A DNA stretch of 64,000 nt from Ananas comosus (Eukaryota; Streptophyta; Magnoliopsida; Poales; Bromeliaceae), in NCBI RefSeq assembly GCF_001540865.1, contig NC_033622.1, forward strand, positions 7,312,481 to 7,376,480, in the 5' to 3' direction. Positions 48,801-60,800 of this stretch are shown piece by piece; the stretch's first letter is position 1; each line of letters begins with the position of its first letter. The translations under genes and the position numbers were made by a program. Under the pieces are notes generated by a model, which was given only the letters and a program-made list of their open reading frames with translations, did no database searches and was not told where the DNA came from.

Positions 48801-51800
48801 GTCTCTGCTTGGCTAAACTTCTAGAATAGCTCTAGGAAACAGAACTTTTTGAACAGGTCCAGCAACGCTAGCAGGCCTAAACGCTTACGTGATTAGTTAT
48901 GTAGTTATAGCTTACCAGCTAGGACACAATCCTAAATCTAAATGTTTCCGCATGATATGATAAAGTTTTGGAATCAATATATATACTGATTTTATGAGTT
49001 TGCATAAGATATATTGCTTAAACTAAATTTTCAAATGGCTCCATGCTTGCACGACCATCTGCCAACTGACCTGTCTTTGAACTTTGTGTACTAATGTAAA
49101 ATGATATTAAAGGTTATGTATGCTATTGACTCAATATAATAACAAAACAAAATTTATTAACTAATAACAAGGATTTAAGGTTTAAAGTGCCGTGGCACGG
49201 GGCCGTGCTGCTGTCTGCTTGGCACGGTACGACACCGGCATGCTTCGGTGCCGACACATGGTACGCTTGCTGCTGATACTGGTACACTTTAGTGCGAACT
49301 TATTTCAGTTTTTTTGATTCCAATAAGCTCTTATAGTGTTATTTTGAAAGATTTAATCAAATAATTATGAATATTTGCTATGTACAACTTACTATACTCA
49401 TCAATTAATATACTTGTAAGTTTTTTTGTATGTAAAGTACAACAACACCTGATGCAGAATAAACATTTTTATAGGTTAGAATTTAAAAAATGCAAAGACA
49501 TCCTTTTTTCTTTTTTTGACCATATTACAGTTTTTCTTTTATAAAATACAAAAAATAATTTTTACAATTATTTTAAAATTATTTAAAAAAATATTTAAAA
49601 AAGTATTTGAAAAAATTATTTTTTAATTAATTTTTTGCAAAAAATTATTAGATCTATCAAAAAAAAAGCAATAAATTATATAAGAAATAAATTAAATAAA
49701 TTTAAGTATCAATTGATTTAATTTAGCTTTTAGTTTTATTAGCATTTTTAATCTTCTAACACAAAAATAAATTTTTATGTTTGATGTGCCTCAAAATTTG
49801 TTTATTGAGTTCGATTTTGTTCCCTTGATTCGCCAAAAATTTCGCGTGCAGCCCACCACTGACATCCTAGGGGGTGCGGGGGGCTTCGTCCCCTACGGTA
49901 TGGATCAAATATGTAAATTAAAAATTTGCCCATGTATTGATAAACAAGAAAATTAAATTATAATTTTTTGACTTACCTAACAAGTAGATTTTCAGTTTGC
50001 AATGTCTTTGGGGCGTGTGGGATACTTCTTGATATCCCAAAGAACAGAACAAAAAGAAAAAAAAGCAAAAAAAAAAAAAAGAAAAGCAAAGAAAAGGTGT
50101 GTCGGCACGGCATAGAGCCGTGGCGGTTCTGTCTCGCGCGATACGTAGGTTCGTGTCGCGGCAGGACTTGCGTATCGCTCTGTCTTGCGCGATACGCAGG
50201 TTTGTGTCGCGGCAGGACTTGCGTATCGCTCTATCTTGCGCGATACGCTGGTTCGTGTCGCGGCAGGACTTGTGTATCACTCTGTCTTGCGCGATACGCA
50301 GGTCCGTGCCGCGGCATGGAGGGGAGTCCGAACCCTCCCTGTACTATGCCACCTTCTTGGTGGCATGGTACGTGCCGCCCCATGCCGTACGGCACGGGAC
50401 TACACTTTAAACCTTGGATTTAGATGCTCATCGGTATGGGCCGTATCTACCGTGCTGTATCGTGCCAACAAGATATCGGCACAATACAGTCTCCGTGCTG
50501 ATGGCACAGCTCAAGACCCTCTATTCTTTAAATTAGTAAGTAATTTTCTCAATAAAGTTTAAAAGATTTGATAAAAATACATAATAAACAGTTAGAATAT
50601 TTTGTTGCTAAAGAAAATAAATATTTCATGATATTATGCGTTGGCACACATGAAATTTTTATGACTGGAACGCATCTGCACGGTCCGGCATGCATCGTGC
50701 CATACCGTGCCGGCAAGTTTTCGGCACGACTCCGTGCAACAACACTTAAATCCTTAATAATCTTGATTTTAGAAGCCAATTTAGTCAGCCTTTAGCTACA
50801 TTTTAAATTTAGTTCATTCATTAAGGATCGGTCCCTTCCATCATTAAGGATCATAGACTCTTCCAAAGGCCACTTCAGATCTTTAGTGACATCTCTTGGA
50901 GATGTAAGTCGAGAATTGTTTATGGTCTTGATTTGTATGCGTTCTGCTTGTTTTGATGATGCAGTATGTATGAACTCATGCAGACTAAAATATTTCCCTG
51001 ACTTGCATTAGCTCAACTTAAAAGAAATATGGCAAATCCCAATGTGATGGTGAAATCTAATATATGTTTATAATCTAATATGGAAACATTGTCTCATCGA
51101 TCCATTAGTAAACTAGATATGTAAGAACAGAAGCATCAATTATGGTAATATGCCAGAAATATTTGGCCCATTTGTGGTTTCTTGATTGTGGTGGTTGTGG
51201 GACTATTTTTGGAGTGTAATGAAGGTGGTAAATTAAAAATATTCTGCCGTTGAGAATGACATCATGAGCATAATGCAGTTCATAACCAAATAAACTTGCT
51301 TTCTCTCATTTGAAATATCAGTCTAGTTTACTCTTATTTTAGCACATTACTTCAGTTTCTTCTGCGAACGTGTTATCATCCAGTTAATACTTGTTAATAT
51401 GTATTTTATTTTGTCACATTTGCAGAGCATCTCACCCATGCAAGCCAAAAGATTTACAAAGTTTAGGGAACGTAAAGGCCTCATTGAGAAGGACGTGGTA
51501 AATTATCCAGCTTTTCTCAATTTTTCATATGCATTTGTTTCATTATAGCAAGATAAACAGTATTGTGCTTTATTAGCTTATATGATAACCTACTATTTGT
51601 TTACAATGTGAAGGTGAGAACAGACCGATCAGTTCCATATTATGAGGGAGATGAGAATCCCCATGTTGCAGTTTTACGTGACATACTGTTAACATACTCG
51701 TTCTACAATTTTGACCTTGGATATTGCCAAGTAAGTTTAGATATAGACCTTTATCCCCATTCTTCTAATCTTAAGCTCTCGCTGTTTTGTTGTTTGCAAC

Positions 51801-54800
51801 TTTTTGGTGTCAACTGCTCTCTGCTGTTTACAAATAGATACACTTCTGAATTGGGAACAACTATGGAGAACTAGAAGTAGAAATAATTTGATGTGCATTA
51901 GCTCCCTTAAATCATAGAAATAAAGAAAACATAGAAAAAAATAGAGAAATCGAAGAAACAATTCTAAATTTAGACTCAAAACATTATGTTATACTAGTGA
52001 AGGACCCGCGCGTTGTGCCAGGACGATTTCGTATAAATAAATAAATAAATAAATAAAGTAAAAGAAATAAAAAAATATTTGCTGCAATAAAAATATAAGA
52101 ATAAATTATAGAAAGTAAAAAAAGATCTTGTCATAGTTTACTAAATTCTACTTGTTGAAAGGTAATATTGATACTATTAAGTACAACTTTTAGATATTTT
52201 CGTGTAAAATCATGGAGCTTACATGGATAGCTTATAGATTGTTGTTAATATAGCAATTATTTTTTATACTTGACTGGTACTTGTTGTTAAAATGTACTTC
52301 GTGTTGATGGCCGGGAGTGATAGGGGCCGGGGAGTACTATCACTCAGATGGAGCACCCAAAGGAGGATAAATTTGTGATTACATGAGAACTACCACCTAT
52401 GAGGTCAACCTCTGGTGTAGTAAGAGATTTTTCTATGATAAGAGTGATGCTAGTAATAGATTGTTATCCTTTTGTGTTTCTGGAGTTGTTTCCTTAAAGA
52501 TAAGATAAGTTGGGATGTTAAATTAGTGATCATTTTGTAGTTTTAGAAGTTATAACGGGAGATGATGCATGACATTTCTTACTTTTAGTTTGTTCCATCT
52601 GGAACATAGTATATGGTTTTTGTCTTAGATTTGAAATCATGGATTCCTATTGTGAATCATCAATTTCAGTATGTAGTTTACCAACTGCTATTAATGTTAA
52701 TTTTTCTGTTATTTTCATGATCATCTTTGTTAAATCTGAGCATAAGTTTTATTGATTGTTATTAGAAATTCATCATTTTGTCTGTCCTAAAAGTGTATCT
52801 GTAGTCTTTGTGCATTTTGTAAGTACCTATTTTTGTAAGATCTGATACGCTACCAGTCAAATTCTCAAAACCAGTTAAAGTTCTACTGGGCATTCAATGA
52901 AACTACTTTTAGATATTTTTCTTGGATAAAATTTATCTATTGGTCCTTTAATTTTAAATTTCTCTGTCGTTGTTGTTAGTAAGCCTGCTTACCTGATATC
53001 ACAATGATCTACAGGGAATGAGTGATCTTCTATCACCAGTATTGTATGTTATGGAGGATGAGTCTGAGTCATTTTGGTGTTTTGTTGCATTGATGGAACG
53101 GTTAGGACCCAATTTTAATCGTGATCAGAGTGGCATGCATTCTCAACTTCTGGCATTGTCCAAGGTACCTCTCAACTCACATTTCGAAGCTCTGTATGCA
53201 CAATCAGATGGTTGTCTTTTGAATGGTACATTTTTCTTTTCTTACTTTGTTTTTATTGTTGCGTATTATCAGATATTTTGTGGAAATCTCAGTAAATCCA
53301 TAAACTGATGAATAGTTAAATAATAAATCTTAGGAATCAATTATTCTTTTGTGTCTCACTAGTCTATGTGTGACACTTTGGGTGAAAGTACCTGTGCAGG
53401 AGTGTTGTGGACAGAAATTGAACCCGGTAGTATTGTTGTAAACTGAAATTGAGGGCTCAAAATAGCTGTCCTGGTTTTGGTCTGGGCCCCTAGTATTTTG
53501 AACTAGAGGTTTTGTTAATTTCAAGCAATCTGTATGAATTGAAACGTCTCAAAAATATTCACAGGATCACAATAAGTAAGGAATTGAATCTAGTCATATC
53601 AAGCATAGTTTCACAATATTTTGGTGCATGAATATGACATCATAATTTCCTTCTATAGCTGTCTATCACTAATAATGGAAAATATGCAAAGATTATTAGA
53701 ATTTGATCTTCAGTGTCTGATCTTCCGTAACTGAACTTTTTTTGTGACACAATCTATCTTAAAGATAAATGTTAAATTTTGATCAGATGCCCTAGTCTCT
53801 AATCAGCACTGAGCCACTGACTGAAATCGAAACTGGTGGAGACCAAACATTTTTTGTTTCTGCCCACAGCTTTGGCCTGAACTTTAAATGATGCTGAATC
53901 TACGTTACTGTAGAATTTCAGGATAATCTGCATCTTTTAGGCCGGGTTGACGTAGCCCATTCTGACTCGACTTGTCACTGCATCTGTTCTTTCTTATCCT
54001 GACAACAAACTATTTTGCTTTGTTGGCTCATTTAAATTTTCAATTCAAAGTTCAAATTTAAATGTTAATTTTAAATTCAAATTTCATATTAAAATTCTGA
54101 TTTTAAATTTGAAATCAAATTCAAATTCAGTTTTTGAATTCAAATTTTAACTTCAAATTCAGTTTTTGAATTCAAATTTTAATTTCAAATGCAAACTTCG
54201 AATAATTGAAATTTCAAATTCAAATTTATTCAATTTTGAAATACAAATTTAGATTTCTGAATTCACATTTTAGTTTAAGTTTTAATCCAAACTATAATTT
54301 CAAATTTATATTTTGATTTCAAATTTTAAATTCAAATTCAAATTTTCAATTCAAATTCAGAATTTGAATTCAAATCTCAAAATTTAATTCAAATTTTAAA
54401 CTTAAATTTGAAAATCAAATCTTCAAAATTCAAATTGAAATTCAAGTAAAAATTCAAATTTTGAATTCAAGATTATATATTTCAATTAAAAGAGAAATCA
54501 AAATTTGAATTTATTTTGAATGAAATTTGAGGTGATTGGGGTGAGAGGGGTAACTTCAGAAATTTTCATAAACTATAGGATTACTTGCAATTAGTAATGT
54601 AAGATAGGTACATCCGTCCTTGGTAATATTTTTGGGGTAATCTTGCACTGTTAGTGATCCTACATTACTGAAAAATTACACGGGGAATGAATCAAATGCA
54701 GTAATCTAAAATGATTTCTGTAGGATTATCAGTAATCCTGGCAGGATAGCTTGAACTAAACGCGCTCATAAGGTCTGGCAGGAATCTCAATGATTGATTC

Positions 54801-57800
54801 TTAGGGCAAATGGCTTGGTTAGATTGCACGGACTTGCCGACGATAAGTTCTTCCGAGCTTGTCAGTCTTCCTTTTTGGTATTTGTCTTTTTCTTTGGGGG
54901 GTTGTGTGAAAGTGGAATTCTGAATGCTTATTTGGGTTTATGATCAGTGAATGATTCACCTAGTACTGCGTTTATTATCTAATTGGTCTAAAATCATCAA
55001 ACTTCTTATTTCTGTTGTCAATTTGTTCGAGTCAAAAGTGATGAGGCAATTTTAAGTTATAGGATTTTCAAAGTAAAGATAAATTATTCACTGAAGTTAT
55101 GGGATGATCTTAAATCCCCCAAAACTTCAAGCCATTTCTTGTAGGGGCATTCTCATTAGTTGGAATGTAGCATTTCTTTGTTTTGTTCATACAGTAATAT
55201 AATGTCAAAATGCTAGGAATATTGAATTATTGTGTTAGATTTGCCACATCCCCAGTAATCCTTTATAGTAACACATATCAACCACCACTCAAACAAAATT
55301 AAATAACGTACATTATAAAAAAAATAAAATCTAAAGTTGATTTTTAACTCAACTTTAGATTTTTTTTTTAGTTTAAACTTCAAATTTTGAATTAAAATTT
55401 CAATTCTGAACTAATAACTTTTGGACTAAATATTTGCTTGAATTTCAAATTGAATTTGAATTTGAATTGTGATTTGAAATTTAAATTCAAGTTTTATTTT
55501 CAATTTACAAATTTAAATCTGTATTGAGTTTTTACTCAATGTAATTTGAAAGTTGAATTCAAATTTTATTTTATGTTCCAAATGAATTTTAATTGTGAAT
55601 ACAGTTTTATATTGTAAAATTATGAATTTAATTTAATATTTAAAATTTTAATTTATAATTTAAAAATTACATTTTGAATTGTGAATTTTTATTTTAAAAT
55701 TTGAATTGGATATAATTTTTAATTTGAAATTTAATTTTAATTTATAAAAATACCAAATTTTATATAGAAAGGGTAACATACGAAGTTTGAGAAAAAATAA
55801 GATTACTCACGATCAGTAATGTAAGACACGCACCCTCTAGGTAATCAGATTACTCCTTTTTGGGTGCTTCTGATTATTTCCATAATGCAAGATTATCTTG
55901 CAGATTTCTGAACCATATCAACCAAATGCCATAATCTTAAATTCTCTTTCATAGTCCTTGCAAGAAAACACAAACCAAACTTCTCCTTATTGTCAAGTTT
56001 AATTGATATAGCAACTATAGTTATTAGCTTACCTTAATGCTCAATAATAATAATGATAATTAGCAAGGGATAATTTATCATGGGTAACTATTTAAAGCCT
56101 TGCAATTCAACCTCCCTCTTTATCCTGCCGACCCTGAGAATTCATCAATGCACTTTCCAATTCTGCCATGTACATGATATCTTCTCTGAGTGCGGTGAGA
56201 TATTTGTTGCATGGTTCCATACTAGACCTCTGCGACTTTGGTTGCTGAAGAAGTGCCACATAAAACTTCTGCTAGGCACGTGTGACGCCCCGCTTCCAAG
56301 AGGGGTCACCCATCCTAGAACTACTCTAGCCCTACACTTGTTCAACCCTTTTAATCTCTTAGATCTAGCTACCGCCCAAAAATACTATAGCTGGGATAAG
56401 AGATTTAGCCCTACTATACTTTATATATAGGACTATTTCAAATCCTCAGGGTGTCACTGTCACGCTCCGGGACCCAGCGGAAGCCCGCCCGGTGCGTGTC
56501 CAGACCCGCCATATGCCTACAACATATAAGGCGTTTACAACAAAGCGATAAATAAAACAAGAATAAACAAGTATCTAGAGATATCAGAGCATACAACACT
56601 AGATTCTAATGACAAGAGGAAAAGTAAAAGAACTAATCCACTAATATAAGCCATAAAGTAGTACAACATAAAATTCCAAATACAAGTGCTAAAAGTACGA
56701 CAATGATGGTCTCTACATAAAGGTACGAAAACTCACACTCTCTACACTAAGTACAAAATAGAGAGATGAATCACCTAGTAGAACATACTCCTCGCTATCT
56801 AGCTAGTAGCGATCCCTTTTCCGCGATCCCGAACCTCTCCCGGGGTGGATGGCTCTGTAAAAACATCAACAAAACAGAGGGCGTGAGAACTATTAATGTC
56901 ATGCCCCGGGACCGATCCCTTTGGTCTGTCCGGGCAAGTCGAACAGACGCCGAACGGACAGAGCCTCTCCTGTCCGCCCAAGGCTCAATACATGCACAAT
57001 TCAAGCAAAGAGAATGCACAAGCGGAAACATACAAAATGGCTTACACGGGGGTAAGCAATAGCCAAAGTGAAAGAATACTAATCTATGCAACATACGAGT
57101 AGAATGATTCACTTTAAACCATTTACAAGCATTCACCTTTACATTCACGATTCTTTTACCATATACATGCTTTTCATCATTTCTTTTTACATCACATTTC
57201 CTTAAAATAGAAAGCTTACATTCATTCTTTAACATCTCTAATCATCAAATACAAAAGATGTTATAAGGGTATGCTGCTAGCAAAATATGGAACCCGACTC
57301 GGGTGGCCTCTGTTTATGGCGCGATACCATTACCGCGATCGTCCGTTGGCTCACTCAGTCCGGGCTCTGTGGAAATAGTGGGGTGAGAACTACAACGAAG
57401 TTCCCAATGGGTTCGGCCCCCAAACTTGCCGACTTTCCCACTATGTCTAAATCAGGCATAATAAAAAGAATAAGCAGATAGATAGTAGCCGAGCTATAAC
57501 AAATGCAGCTAATATGCCTGAACAATAATACTCAATAATCATGCTCAATGAAATATTCATGATGAATGCAAGTTCTTGGTTCACATTGTTCAATCTCATG
57601 GCTAACCCGTAGGTGTCGCCCAAGTAACTCACCAACTCGTAATCCCAATTGTCGAGCGAGACTACTACAACTCGATAGGGACCGTCCTCTGGGGAGACTA
57701 CTACACCCAGTGATGACTACTCCGGAGCTCATCGCTCGAGGGGGTGCGACCCCCCTCAAGCCAAGACGTAAGGCGAGTATGATCCAATCCTTAACTCTAA

Positions 57801-60800
57801 GGATGTCAAGTTCAATCCATTCCTTAACTATAAGGAGACAATGCACTTATGACTCTTTAACTCTAAGGTTGTCATGTCATAATGCCAACTCTCACATGCA
57901 CTTGCATTTTCTACATTCCTTTAGTGTCATTTACACTACATGTTCTTGGTTCTCAACTCTAGCATTCATTGCCCATTAATGTCACTCTTGTTCGCTAAAG
58001 GTCAATCACACTAACTCTAGTGTCAAGATCTCATTAATGCCACACACTAACTCTAGTGTTATCTTTTCATTTACTAATGCCGCTCGATCTATATATCATA
58101 GTGTCACATTGTTCTTTGTCTTAACTAGGTTTTCATATCTCATCTCATGCATACTTAGGGTTCTTAGGTTCTCAACCGTCTCATAATGCATTTGTACTCA
58201 CAATATGCAACAACTCACATAATAATCTTCTCAATTACCCTAATATGCATGATTCAACAATACACTTATGCTTAATAAGTGACACATTAGACATAAAGAG
58301 AAGTTCAATGATTTTGAGAAGCACCACCCACCTCGTAGGCTTGCTAAGGTGCTCGGGTTCAAATTTCACGATTTTTAGCCACCAATTTCCTTGCCTGCGG
58401 CAAAACGAAGCCAAATTAGGCTTTTTCGCTCATAACTTCGCATAGACTTTTCGTATCGACGAACCGAGCGCACCAACGTGTCGGAAATACCCCCAATTAG
58501 GTTTCTATAAGGTCAATTTGTCTTTAAAACCAACCAATGCAAAAGCCCCAATTTGGGTGCCCTAGCTATAGCTTACATATAAAACCCTTGTTTTGATCTT
58601 TAAGAGAAGCAAAGAAAAGCTCATTAACTCCTAGAGAACCCATCAAAACCATTTCTAGGTCCATTCAAACCCATCTTAGGGTTCTACCATGAGAAGGGGC
58701 AAAGCTTACCTCAAAGCTTTCCCTTTTCTTGTGCTAGGGAAGAAGAAGGAGAAACTCCACCCTTTTGTCTTCTTCTCCACCAAGCCCTCCTCGCTCCACC
58801 TTCTTGAGAGAGAGAGAGAGAATCCTAGAGAGAGAGAGGGAGAGAGTTTTGAGAGAGTGTAAATGAGAGGAGAGAGCTCTCACCCCTCCCATAAGACCCC
58901 ACTCATGTAACATTTGCCAAAACACCCCTCAACTCTCACCTTAATACACTGCCCAGATTGGGCCCTTTTCGCATACGGGGACCGGTCTCTCCCCTCAGGG
59001 ACCGGTCCCCGAGAGCTATTCTCTTGGGACTTAGCCAATTTTCCCACTTCTGGGATTCCACGCGCACGGGGACCGGTCTCTCCCACCAGGGACCGGTCCC
59101 GGAGAGCTAGTCTTGCAATACTTAACCGTTTTCACAATTTTCACACCTACGGGGACCGGTCTGTCCCACCAGGGACCGGTCCCCGAGAGCTAGGTTGCGC
59201 GCAGAGTTTTCTGCCCAGCCCAACACGCGTACGGGGACCGGTCTCTCCCACCAGGGACCTGTCCCCGAGAGCTCAAAAGCTGCAGTTTGCAGATTTTTGA
59301 TTCTCTAGCTCTCGAAGATCCCCTACAATGCACTTTTTGCATTTTAGACGCCTTCGGCCTTTCCGAAGCGTCCCAACCTCGCACTTTGGTCATTTTGACT
59401 AACGAACGATATTTGTTTAACGAGGTTTCGGTATATTACAATTAAATAATATTTCCCAGTGGGCAAATCGCCGACCTTCGCAAAAAACACCACTAGGCTG
59501 AAGAGGCAAAAGTAATATGTTCGAACATTTAAATGAAATGTACAACATGTATGTTAAGCATGGAGTAAACTTACTAAACTACTGTCTCTACTTAGCATGA
59601 ATTTTCACATGTATAAATGCTATTCTACATGATTATGCATAAGTATAATCAACATGATGTCCACAAGTACAGCTAGTAAAATGTCATTGTTTACTAATTT
59701 GTCTAATGTTCACTTTGCTTTTTGGTTTATTATTGTTTCAATCATAAGGGACCTATACAAGGGTAGTCCGGCTTGCGCCGTGCCTAATGGCCCCGTGGTA
59801 GTTAACATTCCCACCTTAGGAATTAGCCTCTTCCACGGCATCCCATTTCGGCGCCCAATCCCGCACAGGCGAGCTTATGTCGCGATGGCTATCTCCGGAG
59901 TGCTAGCTTGTGGGGAGCCACCCTCACAAGCATGTGCGAATGAGCACAATGGCAAGCAAGCGAAATTATCTGTTTCAAGTCCAATGTCATCATGCCTAAA
60001 ACATGGTATAAAAGCTAGTGATTCAAAGGCCTATCACTATGTCATCGTGTAGAAGTTTAACCATTCACTAGGTTGAATGCCTCTTTATGGCATTTTTGTC
60101 CACTATGTCAAGCATGAGTTTTATATCCAAGAGCATAATATTCTAGTCAATTTCATCACATGAGATATGATTCCCAATCACATAAAAGAATGCTATTCAT
60201 ACGCATGGTTACAATGCACATATCTCTACTACATAGAGGTGATTTTTCATAAAACATAACGTATGCATTTTAAGCATTCTAAAATTCATATATGCTCTAT
60301 CTAGCATGACTATGCATGAATTTCTATTTTTACAACAAATAAAATAACATAGGGGCAGTTTACCCATTTCGGTGAGGTTAAACCCACCAAGAACTCCTTG
60401 CAACTTTTTCGTTTGCGCAAAAGAAGGTGTCCACTAGCCTCGTAGCTCCCTAAAGGAAATTCTAAGAGGGATAAGTGAAACGAACGAACACTACAAGTGT
60501 CAAACTTTAACCAACCCAAGAAAAGGGCAAAATGGTGAAAGTCTCTCTCAATCTTCAAATGAGAGCTAGAACTCTTCAAAACCAACCTAAAGGAAGGTTC
60601 CAAATCAATCAATTAAGTTTCAAAAGCTACAAATCAAAAATCCCCAAATAAACCCTAGATTTTACATTTCTAGGTTTTCATCTCAAAAATCCTTCAAAAA
60701 CTTGATCGAAAGAGAGGATCAAGGTTACTAACCTTTCTTGATTCTCCAAACCTAGCTAGGATGGTGCTAGAGTTGTAGTTCCCTCTTCAAACAAGCTCTA

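Noticed and set aside
50099..50562. Repetitive ORFs with RRFVSRQDLRIALSCAI units
   Set aside because: Produced by the 51-bp tandem repeat, whose length is a multiple of three; present in more than one frame and on both strands.
57566..57979. 137-codon + strand ORF in LTR D
   Set aside because: Lies inside a solo LTR on the strand opposite to its transcription, with no recognisable domain.
58975..59275. CRISPR-like regularly spaced repeats
   Set aside because: The window is plant nuclear DNA; spacers are themselves similar, repeats are palindrome pairs inside an LTR, and no cas genes exist here.
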